Positions 41,210 through 52,581 of a stretch of DNA of 64,000 nt are shown piece by piece. The stretch covers positions 40,252,751 to 40,316,750 of the forward strand of contig OX638130.1 in assembly GCA_951804985.1 (NCBI GenBank). Reading direction: 5' to 3'. Source of the stretch: Dryomyza anilis (Eukaryota; Arthropoda; Insecta; Diptera; Dryomyzidae). The notes below the pieces were generated by a model, which did no database searches, was not told where the DNA came from, and was given only the letters and a program-made list of their open reading frames with translations. Every line of letters starts with the position of its first letter. Position 1 is the stretch's first letter. A program made the translations under genes and the position numbers.

Positions 41210-43530
41210 TTAAAAAAAGTCGCACGTTAGGGAGTCACCCTGCCTGAAACCTCGTTCGGTATGAAATGGCTCGGAGAGGTCTTTTCCTATTCTCACTGAG
41301 CAACGTGTGTTGCTCAGGGTCATCATGAAAAGCCTTATAAGTTTCGCAGGTATACCGAACTCAGACATTGCGGCGTATAATCGTTCCCTTATCGGAGTGT
41401 CGAGGGCGGCTTTATAGTCGACTAATAGGTGGTAGGTGTCGATCTGTTTTTCTAGGGTCTTTTCCTGGATTAGGCGCAATGTGAAAATCTGGTCTATGGT
41501 GGACTTTCCAGGTCTGAAGCCGCACTGATAAGGTCCAATCAGTCTGTTGACGATGGGCTTCAGTCTTTCACATAATACGCTCGATAGAACCTTGTATGCG
41601 ATATTGAGTAGGCTGATCCCACGGTAGTTGGCGCAGATAGTGGGATCCCCTTTCTTAAGGATTGGGCAGAGTACACTGAGGTTCCAGTCACTTGGCATGC
41701 TTTCATCCGACCATATTCTGCTTACGAGCTCGTGCATGCTCTCTATTAGCTCTTCGCCTCCGGTCTTAAACAATTCAGCAGGCAGGCCATCAGCACCTGC
41801 GGCTTTGTTGTTTTTCAGCCGAGCAATGGCTGTTCTGACCTCGTCATGGTCGGGTGGCGGAATCTCAACGTCGTCATCAAGTACTGGGGTTGCCGGGTTT
41901 GCTTCTCTATCGGTGGAATTGAGGTCATGATCACCGGTCAGCAGTTTAGAGAAGTGATCCCTCCATATTTTCAGTGTGCTCTGGATATCTGTCACTAGAT
42001 TTCCGTTCTCATCTTTACAGGAAGAGGCTCCGGATTTTAAACCTCCGGCTAGGCGTCTTATTTTCTCGAAGAATTTTCGAGCCTCATTCCTGTCCCCATG
42101 CATCTCAATCTCCTCACACTCACGTCTTTCTGCCTCGCTTTTTTTACGCCTGAAAAGACGTCTCTCTTCCCTCCTCTTCTCTTTGTATCGCTCCTTCGCA
42201 GCTCGCGTAGCTACTGACTGCAGGGTGGATTTGTACGCAGCGTCTTTCTCTGCAGTGGCCGCGCGACACTCTTGGTCATACCACTGATTCCTCAGGGGGC
42301 GTTGGAATCCAAGCACCTCTTCGGCAGCCGTACGCATAGAGCAGGAGATATGATTCCACTGCGCGCTTATATCATCGAGAGGAGGAGTGCTTTGTCTAAG
42401 CAGGTGTGAGAGTCGAGTGGAAAAGGCTTGCGTTGTCTGTTGTGATTGCAGCTTTCCGACGTCTAGCTTTCTCTGCGTTTGGTTCCGTACGTTCTTCGCA
42501 GCGCTTAAGCGTGTGCGGACCTTGGCTGCTACAAGGTAATCATCCGAGTCCATATTGGCACCTCGGATAATGCGTCCTTTCATCACGCTCGAAGCGTGCC
42601 TTCCGTCAATCACAACGTCATCAATTTGATTTCGAGTTTTTTGATCGGGCGACAACCATGTGGCTTTGTGGATATCGAAATGTTCGAATCTAGTGCTACT
42701 AACTACCATGTTTCGTGCTGCGGCGAAGTCGATTAGCCTCGTTCCGTTATCGGAAGTGTTGGCATGGAGGCTAAATTTTCCAAGGTGGGCTTCTCTGCCC
42801 ACCTTGGCGTTAAAATCGCCTAGCACGATTTTGATATCGTGGCGGGGGCAGCGCTCGTATGCGTTGTCTAGGCGCTCGTAGAAGCGCTCTTTTGTCTCGT
42901 CATCTTTCTCGTTCGTCGGAGCGTGTGCACAAATTATGCTGATATGGAAATATTTAGCCTTGATGCGGATTGTTGCCAGCCTTTCGTCCACGGGCGTGAA
43001 CCTAGAGACAAGGTGGCGGAGTCTCTTGCCGACCACAAATCCACATCCAAATTCGTGTCTCTCCGCATGGCAGCTGTAGTAGATATCACAGGACGCTTGT
43101 TTCCAACAGCCCTGTCCCGTCCATCGCATATCCTGGATAGCGGTGATGTCAGCCTTATATTTTTCGAGGACATCTGCCAGCTGGATAGAGGCACCTTCCC
43201 TATAAAGGGTCCGGACATTCCAGATGCATATCCGTAAATCATGGTCCTTAAAACGTTTGCGTGGGTCGTCATCGTTATAATCGGTCGTTATCCGAGGCTT
43301 CTTTTTTGTTTTCATTGGGCGCATAGGTTTTTTCCGTGGTGGGACCCAAACCCAACGCACGAACCCTCACTCTGAGGGAGATGCTCGCCACTCACTTTAG
43401 CCGTTTCCAGGGACTTCCACGAGGAGGACTTCCATCGAAGTGGAGGTGTCACCATTTGACAATTTGCCAATTCTGGTACTAGTGAGTTGACTTGAGACGA
43501 CACCGACAAGGATTGCGCTGGCTTCGCCAT
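41210..43530 (-). pseudogene. RTE ORF, N-terminus, endonuclease and RT fingers
   Basis: The probable start is the ATG at 43,530 (MAKPAQSLSVSS). A shift near 43,320-43,355 leads into the main frame (43,360 to 41,210). Endonuclease: LRICIWNVRTLYREGAS, AIQDMRWTGQG (Asp where the catalytic Glu of the family normally lies), ICAHAPTNEKDD, VLGDFNAKVGRE, NQIDDVVIDGRH and SDDYLVAAKV (Asp in place of the catalytic His). RT: LKNNKAAGADGLPAELFK, ILKKGDPTICANYRGISLLN, YQCGFRPGKST, LLVDYKAALDT (first catalytic Asp) and RGFRQGDSLTCDFF. The two altered endonuclease residues suggest inactivity besides the frameshifts. Confidence 0.92.
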
Positions 43531-43595
43531 GTTGAAGCACTCAGACACGTTGCCTTGTGATAATCGCCCCCATAGTCCCCAGTTACTGGCAATTA

Positions 43596-44110
43596 GATAT
43601 CGATAAAAAAGATCGAGAGAAGGCCGCATTCAGTACTGGAGATGGACTATGGCAATTTTTGGTAATGCCATTTGGACTAAGCAATGCCCCAGCAACATTC
43701 GAGCGGTGAATGGAGCACGTATTAAAAGGTTTACACTGGAAAACATGCCTAGTGTACCTTGATGACATCATTGTTATGGGCAAGGATTTCAACGAACATC
43801 TAAGAAATCTAGAGGAAGTATTCCTTCGATTGAAAAATGCGGGTCTACAACTTAGCCCAAAGAAATGCTCACTTTTCAAGAAAGAAGTCAAGTATCTGGG
43901 TCATTGAGTTACCACGGAAGGAGTGCATACCGATGAAGATAAAATAGTTGCAGTAAAGGTGGCCCAGACCGAAAAATCTACATGACTTACGAAGTTTCTT
44001 GGGGCTATGTACATACTACAGGCGATTTGTTCTAGGTTTTGCCAATGTTGCTAGCAGTCTTCATGAGTTGACAGAAAGAACCGCGCATTTCAATGGAGCG
44101 ATGATCAAGA
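43596..44110 (+). pseudogene. pol: Element E pol, RT core after the RTE insertion
   Basis: Resumes in the RT palm: KKDREKAAFSTGDGLWQFLV, then the PFGLSNAPATFE motif, a TGA at about 43,708, and MEHVLKGLHWKTCLVYLDDI with the YLDD box, ending at a TGA at 43,907 (YLGH*). Beyond it, to 44,110, the thumb region is recognisable only in pieces across shifts. Confidence 0.88.
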
Positions 44111-44120
44111 AAGGGCATTT

Positions 44121-44591
44121 GTGAAATTAAAAGATCTACTGTGCTCGGCACCAATTCTTGAGTATCCAATTCCAGGTGAGAAATTTATACTTGATACGGA
44201 TGCAAGTGGTTACGGAATAGGCGGAGTTCTCTCTCAAGTGATCAATGGGCAAGAAAGAGTGATCGCATACTACAGTAAAACATTGTCTAAGCCCGAGCGA
44301 AATTACTGTGTCATCAGGAGGGAGCTTCTTGCTGTAATCGAAAGTGTGAAAAATTTCCACAAATACCTGTACGGACAACAGTTTCACTTGAGAACCGATC
44401 ACGCAGCACTACGATGGTTACTTCAGTTCAAAGATCCGGAAGGCCAAATTGCGTGTTGGATACAGCGATTGCAGAGCCACGATTTCTCAATCGAACATCG
44501 TAAAGGAGGAAACCATGGAAATGCAGATGCTCTGTCACGAAGCCCATGTAAACTAGAATGCAGACATTGTTCAAGAGCGGAAGAAAAATAA
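44121..44591 (+). pseudogene. pol: Element E pol, RNase H
   Basis: 156 codons. FILDTDASGYGIGGVLSQ is the first-Asp motif of the RT-linked RNase H, then RNYCVIRRELLAVIESVKNF with the catalytic Glu, RTDHAALRWLLQF and NADALSRSPC. It ends at a stop at 44,591. The following spacer to 44,850 is degraded. Confidence 0.92.
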
Positions 44592-44852
44592 AACATAATT
44601 GACATTCGTTTGCTAAATGTTTTGCCCGATGAAAAATGGACTCCGGAATAAATTCAAATTGATCAAAAGAGTGATCCCGACCTCACAAAAATCATGATGT
44701 TCAAGGAACAGCAAAGAAAACCATCATGGGAAGATATAGCTGGCGACAGTGCCATAACTAAAGCTTACTGGGCACAGTGGCAGAGCTTAAAGCTGTAAGA
44801 TTGTTGCTTATATCGTGTATGGGAAAATGAAGATGGCACATCTGCTCGAAGT

Positions 44853-45775
44853 TTGATTGTTGTTCCCAAGTCTAAAATAATAGAGATATTAGCGGTATAC
44901 CATGGTGGATCTAGTGGTGGTCATTTGGGCATTAATAAAACGGTCGAGAAGGTAAAGAAACGTTTTTATTGGATTGGGTGCCAAGAGTCAGTCGCCGATT
45001 GGATTCGCAGTTGCCCGCAATGTGTACCAGCAAAAAGACCAACAGTCAGAAGTCGCGGCAGGATGCATCAATACAACGTGGGAGCACCATTCGAGCGTAT
45101 TGCCATGGATGTCGCCGGGCCGTTTCCAACCAGTGATGCGGGGATTAAGTATGTGGTTGTCGGCAGTGACTACTTCAGCAAGTGGCCTGAAGTGTATACC
45201 ATGCCGAATCAAGAAGCCACAACAGTTGCGGATGCATTAGTTAACAACTGGGTAAGCCGTTTTGGAGTACCGTTGGAATTGCATTCAGATCAAGGAAGAA
45301 ATTTTGAGTCTGCTGTATATAACGAAGTATGCAAAGTCCTAAACATACACAAAACACGAACAACGCCTTTGCACCCGCAATCATGGTGGAGAGATTCAAT
45401 CGGACTTTGGAAGAGTATCTCAGAAAAGTGGTTGATAAAAAACAAAAAGATTGGGATACACACATACCACTATTCCTCATGGCTTATCGAACGGCGGTTC
45501 ATGATACCACAGCAGCTTCACCATCTAAAATTGTTTTTGGAACAGACTTAAGATTACCTGCGGATTTAAAGTTTGGTGCGAGTCCATCAGCTGAAATTCC
45601 TGTACACAATTATGTTTTCAGAAAAAGTGAAGAAATGAACGAAGTGCATCAGTTTGTAAGACAGCGTACACAATTTGCGAGTGATAAGATGAAGGCCAGA
45701 TACGACTTGCGCACAAATTCAGAGGGATTTACGGAAGGACAACATGACAGCATGTATATAAGGCCGCGCATCTGA
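44853..45775 (+). pseudogene. pol: Element E pol, integrase, truncated
   Basis: Zinc-binding domain HGGSSGGHLGINKTVEKV and CPQCVPAKR. DDE core: RIAMDVAGPFP, ELHSDQGRNFES, then after a frameshift at about 45,330-45,390 MVERFNRTLEEYLR with the Glu. The frame then runs to SEGFTEGQHDSMY and into the 3' LTR fragment at 45,754, so the C-terminal DNA-binding domain is deleted. Confidence 0.9.
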
Positions 45776-46028
45776 GGCACTGTACTTCAGTTGTGATTTA
45801 ATAGTGAACTAGTGCGTCTCGTTAGTGAATATTGTAAAGATAAATTATAGTAATTCAGCAGTTGATATAAGTGATTATTCTCTAAGTTGTTATTTAAATT
45901 AATAAAGTTAATTAATACTTGTTGAAATAATACTAGTTAAAACCAAATATAAGTGCGTTTTTATTTTGTACACAATCCATCGATACGAACTCGTAGAACA
46001 GTTTTCCGTAGACTGAATTTTCGTAACA
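45754..46028 (+). repeat. 3' LTR of element E, truncated to its last 275 bases
   Basis: Matches 37,349-37,623 base for base in length with about six substitutions. It starts at the TATA box, so upstream U3 is missing, and is followed by the ATAT duplication and the resumed pol leader of element B. Confidence 0.92.
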
Positions 46029-46032
46029 ATAT

Positions 46033-46779
46033 GTTGAGCCACCTTGTTTGGTTTGTAATACAGTAGCAGGAATAATAATTAATTTCATACATTTTATAAG
46101 TATTGTGTCGATTACATTAGGGAACAAAATAAAAAAAACTAGCAGGATATGAAAAATATAAGGGAACATTTGGAGAGGAAGTAGTAAAAGTAGGGTATAG
46201 AGTAAAAAACATATTATCAAGAATATCAAAAAAATTTTAGAATTTCGTGGTAGAATATAGTAAGAAGATTAGATGTAATATGTGTGGCTTTAATAAAAAA
46301 GTGAATCGTATAATATGCAGTAGGCAGGGTGATTGTTTCAAACTACCTAATGTAAGTGATGTTTTCATCGAAGTACCTTGTGAGGCTGCTAAAAATGGAA
46401 AACTCATATTACTGGTAGATTCGGGAGCAGATGCTAGTATAGTAAAGGAGGGGGCGATGACAAGATTTCCAGGTTTTGATAAAAATACTCAGAAGGACTT
46501 TAGTGGTGCCTTTGGGGGATGCGTAAGGACATTAGGGACAAAAAACATTCAGCACAGTAGTATAGTTTAAAGATGCATGTAGTGGCAATTGAGCAAGGAA
46601 TACCCGCAGATGTTATAATAGGACGGGATAATATATGGAATAGGTCCATAATAAATGCTATAGATAAGAGTTTAATATTTTATGATAAAGATAAAAACAA
46701 TACTATACAATTACCTATGAGGACACGGACAGATATGGAAAATATTTTTTTTAAATCAGGAATTCAAAATAGAACCTAG
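46033..46779 (+). pseudogene. pol: Element B pol, resumed leader and aspartic protease
   Basis: 46,033-46,246 completes the interrupted leader repeat and is degraded. The protease frame (46,247-46,570) has GDCFKLPNVSDVFIEVPCEA and ILLVDSGADASIV with the catalytic Asp, then 46,573-46,779 contains the flap-end block (PADVIIGRDNIWNRS). The stop at 46,568 and a shift near 46,780 break the frame. It matches element C at 55,740-56,200. Confidence 0.88.
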
Positions 46780-48227
46780 AACCGCAAAGATAGTATCATT
46801 ACGTTTAAAAACAAAAATTCCGATCGTATTAATACATAAACAAGAAATTTGTCCAGGAGTATATTTGGGCGAAAGCATATCGAATGTCAGCAAAAATAGA
46901 GTTTATGTCTCAGTTTTAAATGCTACAGAGAAAGAAATTATAATAGACAGTACTTTTAAACCAAAATTTTCAAATTTTAATCAGTATAAAGAATCGGATA
47001 CAAATAATAATTAACAAAATATCAGAGAAAATGAAAATTGATGAGACTTTAAATAAAGACGAAATTACATCTTTACAAAATCTGTGTATTTCTTATAATG
47101 ATGTTTTTCATTTAGATGGTGATGAATTAACATACACGTCAGCGCTTAAACATGAAATAATTACACAGTGGAACCAACCGCCAATTAATCAAAAACAATA
47201 TAAGCTACCCCATACACATAGGGAAGAAATTAATAGACAGGTAGGAAAAATGTTAGATGACGGCATTATATCGCCGAGTACCTCATCTTGGAATTTACCA
47301 TTATTGCTGGTACCAAAAAAGAGCGGTAAGAAAGGTAGCAAGAAATGGATATTAGTAATAGATTTTCGTAAACTAAATGATGTAACAGTTAAACAAGTAT
47401 TTCCGATTCCCCGATAGACGAGATATTAGATCAGTTAGGACATAGTAGATATTTTTCAACATTAGATTTAGCAAGCGATAAAGAAAAACGGCTTTTAGTA
47501 CAGGACTGGGTCATTTCGAATTTAACAGAATGCCATTTGGCTTAACAGGTGCACCAGCTAACTTCCAAAGAATAATGAACCACATATTAACAGGTTTACA
47601 GGGTATTGATTGCTTTGTTTATCTTGATGATATAGTGGTGTACGGATAGAATTTAGCTGAACATGAGCTTAGGTTGAGTAGAGTATTGCAGAAATTAAGG
47701 GAGCACAATCTAAATTAAATACAGAAAAATTTCAGTTTTTGCGTCGCGAAGTTGTCTATTTAGGACATAAATGTACGGAACTAGGTGCTCTGCCAGACCC
47801 CTCAAAGGTCGAATGCGTGAAAAATATTCCGGTACCAAGAAATAAAAAAGAAGTACAAGCGTTTTTGGGATTTATTAATTATTACAGAAAATTTATAAAC
47901 AATATGGCAAAATTATCTTTACCAATTAATAAGTTACTTAGAAAGGATGTTAAATTAACTTGGACCGACGATTGTCAAAATTCATTTATTAAACTAAAAG
48001 AATCAATAATTTCACCACCCATTCTCGCATATCCAGATTTTACAAACCCTTTTTTACTTACAACGGATGCAAGTAACGAAGCAATAGGTGCGGTACTGTC
48101 ACAAGGCAAAGTATGGAGCGACCGACCAATAGCATTTGCTAGTAGGGCATTAAATGGAGCAGAAAAAATGACTCCACCATTGAAAAGGAAATTTTTAGCA
48201 ACGAAAAATTTAGAGCTTATCTTCTAG
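46780..48227 (+). pseudogene. pol: Element B pol, reverse transcriptase and RNase H start
   Basis: Pieces: 46,780-47,030 (PR-RT linker, shifted), 47,031-47,417 (EIITQWNQPPINQKQYKLPH and WILVIDFRKLNDVTVKQVF) and 47,418-47,738 (palm region with about 35 bases lost at 47,470, removing GYHQ-type residues; the [12 protein letters not shown] and YLDDIVVYG motifs are still readable). Then 47,739-48,227 (YLGHKCTELGALPDPSKVEC; RNase H start FLLTTDASNEAIGAVLSQ). At least four shifts or small deletions. Confidence 0.88.
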
Positions 48228-49509
48228 GCAGACATTTTCAAATTTATACAGATCATCAACCATTACGTAGCACTGCAAATCTCAAAGATCAGACATCAAG
48301 GTTAGCCCGTTTCAGGCATAAATTATCAGAATATGATTACGAAATATCTTACAAACCAGGTAAACAGAATTTGAACGCAGATGCTTTAAGTAGAATTCCA
48401 CATCCAGAACAAGATATTACTGCGGTCCAAACACGGTCTAGGACCACACAGAATAAATTAGATAATCAAATTTCAAAAACCAAAAAAGAAGTGAGCACGC
48501 CAGTACTGGATGAAATAACAACAGACACCAAGAACGAATTAAACTCAAGTCTACTATTAACTGACCCAGAGGAAATTAAAACTGTTATAAAAGACTTTCA
48601 TGACTCAGCATTAGGGGGTCACCAGGGCGCAGTGAAAACATATTTTAGAATCAGAAAACAATTTAAGTGAAAAGGTATGCAGAAACAAATAAAAGATTAC
48701 GTTAAGAATTGTCAAAAATGCCAAGTAAATAAAAGTTCTAGGCTTAATAAAATGCCAATGGTTTTAACTGATACGCCTGTACGACCATTCGATAAAGTAT
48801 ACATGGATCTTGCAGGTATTCTACCGGAAACTATATCTGGAAATAAATATATATTAATTTTTCAAGATGATTTTTCAAAATACATGTGCTGCGTTGCCAT
48901 ACCTGATACGGAGGCAAATACAGTAGCAAAAGCATTATACGACGAAATCATTACACGTCATAATATACCGAAAGTATTAGTAACGGACAATGGTTCCAAT
49001 TTTGTTTCCAAACTGTTTTCAGATACTTGTAAATTGTTAGGAATTAAAAAGTTACATATTACTTTGGAAAGAAGCCATCGACCGTTAGCAGAATATTTAA
49101 GGAGTTTTGCAAAAGGTTAAATTCAGCAATATGTGCACAATAACACAGTGCACATGTCCACGGGGCAAACACCTTTCCGTACTTTATACGGGTACGAATT
49201 TGAGATGCCAACAAATCTTAAGCGAAAATGTTCACCAGTATATAATACAAGTTATTAAAATATCAAATTCAACGCACACACGAAATCGTGAGAGAGAATC
49301 AAGAAAAAGCAAAAGAAAAATCTAAACATATCTATGATAGCACATTACACCCACAAATATTTAGCGTAGGTGATAAAATATTGTTAAAAAATCAGAACAG
49401 AAAGAATAAATTTTTACCCATTCGGGTAGAACCGTACGAAGTACTTTCGATAGTAAATCCCGTAACGACGATGATTTCTATCAAAGGAAAAGGGAAAAAA
49501 ATTCCATAA
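48228..49509 (+). pseudogene. pol: Element B pol, RNase H end and integrase
   Basis: RNase H end near 48,236-48,400 (IYTDHQPLRS, then NLNADALSRIPH). Integrase zinc-binding DFHDSALGGHQGAVKTYF at 48,590 and CQKCQVNKSS, with a TGA at 48,668 between them. Catalytic core: KVYMDLAGILPE and VTDNGSNFVSKLF, then ERSHRPLAEYLR near 49,070. The region around the Glu has lost about 25 residues compared with C, and the tail is in further frames (49,107-49,325; 49,288-49,509, ending KGKGKKIP). Clearly nonfunctional. Confidence 0.88.
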
Positions 49510-50781
49510 CAATTTATTAAAACCATACAATTTTGAAGCAAATGTAACAAAATAAATAACGTAACAAACAGTTCGTAATTATCATAACACATAATTTAGA
49601 TCATGTTAAAAGCATAATATTGCAAATAAGGGTGAAGAGCAACAAAAAAAAAACAATGTACGCGTAAATAAGATTTTTAGGGATTAAATAAAATAAATAT
49701 ATAGGGATTTCATATTAATGAAATAAATTAGTGCATAAGGAAATAGTTATGTATTAATTTCAAAAGGTGACTTACATCATACACTAACAAAGTTTGAATA
49801 AAGAAAATAGATAAGGGAGTAAGGTAATTTAACAAATTATATTATATGAGTATGAAAATATCACAAGTTATAGCAGTTAATGATAAAAAAAATAATTATA
49901 AAAATAATAATAATAAAATAAAACTAATTAACTAAAATAAAAGTTGAATTGTCACTACAATTAATATAGGTCAGTCAAAGGCATTGACCCATACGATAGG
50001 AACCACTGCTCGCTGTTAATGCACTACAAATGAAATGAGATACGTTAATGCATTATATAGATGAGTATATTAGATGAGTATGAAAATATCACAAGTTAAT
50101 AGCAGTTAATGATAAAAAAATAATAGTAATAAAATAAAACTAATTAACTAAAATAAAAGTTGAATTGTCACTACAATTAATATAGGTCAGTCAAAGGCAT
50201 TGACACATACGATAGGAACCACTGCTCGCTGTTAATGCACTACAAATGAAATGAGATACGTTAATGCATTAAATAAAATATGAAAAATAATAATAAATGG
50301 ATAGATGGCGCGAGACGGCGTGGAGTAAATGGAAAGTTCAAAGTAGCAAGAATTGGTTTAAAAAAAAAAAAATATATATATATTAAAGAATAATTGCTTA
50401 CCAAAGTTGTTGCGGAGTAGGGGGTAAAATATGATTAATAAGTAAAACGAAAAATAATAATTAAAGATAATGAAACAAAATAGAATTATATGGGATTTAA
50501 AAAGAAGTAAAAAAATGTAATGAAATCGTGAAATCAATGAAATATAATATAGGGATAAATAAACTAAAGTGAAATGTAACATTAAATAAATAGAATGATA
50601 TTATGAGGAATATAATAGGGTAAAAGCTTTTAATAGGAAGAAATAAAAATGATCTAAAGAAACAATGGCATAGGCAGATTGGATAGTTAAATACAATTAT
50701 ATATAAACTCTACAAAAGGTAAAAGCAAATAAATCGCGGTCGACCAAAAAGAACAAAAAAAAATATAATCAATATATATAA

Positions 50782-50868
<87 letters not shown>

Positions 50869-51208
50869 TTGCATAATTAAGTATAAAAAAAAGGGGTTGC
50901 TAAATGCAGAATTTGCAATTTTCTGTTGTTATTTTGCAAATTTTTCTGTTTTTATTTTTTAACAAGCAAGAAATACAAGCAAGAAATACAAAAAAAATAA
51001 GAACGTTGAAAATTATATAAATTTTTATAACAAGCGATTGGTGTTAAAACAAAAGAAAAAGTAGAAATCGACGATGAAAATAACCAGTTTGTTTTCCAAA
51101 TAATAACAACGGATAGATGTAAATTATTTTTTTATGTGGGTATTTTATTTCTTTTAATCTTGGTTTTCATATAATTTTGTGAAAAATTTCAAATAAATTT
51201 CACATATT
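49510..51208 (+). other. Post-pol noncoding stretch of element B with a 228-bp tandem duplication
   Basis: AT-rich, similar in places to the post-pol region of element C (for example TTAGTGCATAAGGAAATAG, and TACGTTAATGCA). 49,850-50,077 is repeated as 50,078-50,273 (period 228 bp) with few differences. A (TA)n microsatellite lies at about 50,784-50,861. No env or other gene is seen on the plus strand. Confidence 0.6.
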
Positions 51209-51930
51209 TTAGGGGGTGTAGGCACCCAAGTATATGACGACCCGCGGGACGAACAGCGTCCCGATCACCGCTTCCTTCTCTAAACGCACGATCTCTCGGC
51301 AGATTAAAAGAAATACCTCAAAAGTAGGATCATCCTTGTAAGATTCGATGAGGCGATGCAGGCGTGTATCAACGCCTTCATCCCACCAATTCGCCATGAG
51401 CGTTGTCAAATATGCTTCAAAATATTTCAGTTGATTGCTATTCCAGATGCCCATAGCCTGGTGGTCGCTCATCCTACCTCGAACATACTCAGCGTTGTCG
51501 TCACTGAAGTCGACGTCATCAAAATTTGTAAGAATGTCTGTTTAAAAAAAAAAAAAAGAGCCAACAAAAAAAATAAATTAATTAAAAAAAATATTTAATA
51601 GAAATGAGTAATTTAAAATTTTAAATAAAAGTTACTAATTGTGCTCGTCTCAATGCTCGTTGACTAATCCTTGTTGTCGTAACGCGTCTAGATCGCGAAT
51701 TGTTAAAGGAAGCTGCCTCACGGCAGGAGGTTGCTACCTTCGGGCAGCCCAGAGCTCATCCTGCTCCTCGCGCAGTTGCTCGCGCCTGTCCTCCTATAGG
51801 GCCTGGGCCGCGGTTGGGTTAAAAACATTAGCTGAAGAATATATTACAAAAAAATATATATAAATAAATATATATATAAATATCTATAAAAATAAAAATA
51901 AATACAATTTTTACTTACGGAGCATGATTA
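51209..51930 (-). pseudogene. Unknown minus-strand gene relic with apparent introns
   Basis: Three exon-like blocks on the minus strand. (1) ATGCTCC followed by a perfect GTAAGT donor (51,928 to 51,917). (2) After TTCTTCAG at about 51,838, a block to about 51,640 with coding-like text (EDRREQLREEQDELWAARR; LPLTIRDLDALRQQGLVNEH) but three in-frame stops. (3) After a T-rich tract ending AAACAG at about 51,539, an open block to 51,209 that includes MSDHQAMGIWNSNQLKYFEA, LMANWWDEGVDTRLHRLIES and FLLICREIVRLEKE, ending YLGAYTP. Composition is richer in G+C than the surroundings. I do not recognise it. It lies antisense between pol and env. Confidence 0.4.
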
Positions 51931-52063
51931 AAATTGAAGTTGAATATCCAAAGAATAAACTGCAACTAAATAATTGTTGTCCATAGAAGACAGGTATGAA
52001 CACTTTAAAAAAAAAAAATCGATATTAAATATAAAGTTGAGATTAAACGATTAAATTTTGGAT

Positions 52064-52240
52064 AAAGAAACGTTAGGTTTTTGAATTTTAAAGTAAAAAA
52101 ACGATACAAAATTTGAACCAGGTGGAAATTAAAATGTAAGTGTATGGAATAATTAAAGAAACGTTAGGTTTTTGAATTTTAAAGTAAAAAAAAAAGATAA
52201 AAAATTTGAAATTAAAATGTAAGTGTATGGAATAATTTTA
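52064..52240. repeat. 91-bp tandem duplication
   Basis: AAAGAAACGTTAGGTTTTTG starts at 52,064 and again at 52,155. The second copy lacks a few bases (CCAGGTGG missing). It lies just upstream of the env start. Confidence 0.85.
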
Positions 52241-52341
52241 TGTAGTATGCTTAGGTGGGAAAGGTAGATTAACTTAGGACATAAGTGTATATAATTATAT
52301 ATATAATAGATATGTATAATTATTTTTGTTTTAGGGACATT

Positions 52342-52581
52342 ATGAGTAAGATCCTTATGCTTCTCCTGGTGTTGGCAGCAGCTGAAGCAGTAAACATCAC
52401 GCAGACGCCGATGAACGAGACAGGAATATTTTTTGAGAAAACTACTGAGGCATTATTTTATAGTGACGAATGGACAGTGATATCTAAGTTCATACCACTG
52501 CAGTTGACGAATTTTCTGGATCTAACGAAAAAATATATGGAAGCAGCCATTGAAATGTGCCGGAAAATGAATTCAAGCGTA
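52342..52581 (+). pseudogene. env: Insect retroviral env, N-terminal fragment
   Basis: The ATG at 52,342 opens a signal peptide (KILMLLLVLAAAEAV), followed by an ectodomain start with potential N-glycosylation sites (NIT, NET, NSS). A T-rich acceptor-like TTGTTTTAG ends at 52,334, eight bases before the ATG, which fits env being made from a spliced RNA, as in gypsy-type errantiviruses. The frame is open up to the CGTA at 52,578-52,581, where element C is inserted. The gene resumes at 62,492. Envelope proteins of this group act at the cell surface in membrane fusion. This copy is broken and cannot make one. Confidence 0.82.

Larger units (their letters stand above)
40303..43581 (-). mobile_element. 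RTE-clade LINE inserted in the RT gene of element E
   Basis: 3,279 bp on the minus strand, flanked by the 14-bp duplication GTTACTGGCAATTA (40,289-40,302 and 43,582-43,595). Its 3' end (left on the plus strand) is a short tandem repeat (AAGT)n instead of poly(A), typical of RTE elements. It encodes an endonuclease and RT in one frame apart from breaks. The length matches a full RTE unit and the near-perfect duplication suggests a fairly recent insertion. It is much richer in G+C than its host element. Confidence 0.94.
37080..46028 (+). mobile_element. Element E: mdg3/micropia-like Ty3/gypsy element, interrupted by an RTE LINE
   Basis: Begins TGTTACGAAAAGAGG and ends TTTTCGTAACA, with ATAT on both sides (37,076-37,079 and 46,029-46,032). 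The 5' LTR is complete (37,080-37,623). The 3' LTR keeps only its last 275 bases (45,754-46,028), because a deletion removed the integrase C-terminus together with the first 269 bases of that LTR. The internal part holds gag, protease, RT (split at 40,302 by the LINE), RNase H and integrase, without env. The LTRs differ by roughly 2 percent in the shared part, older than A or C. The primer site is of the tRNA-Leu-like kind used by mdg3/micropia/blastopia-type elements (family knowledge). Confidence 0.92.

Noticed and set aside
51215..51240. 3' LTR start of element B (purine run then TGTAGGCACCC)
   Set aside because: It does not match B's 5' LTR (TGTTGTAAGTC), and the following DNA reads as coding on the minus strand.
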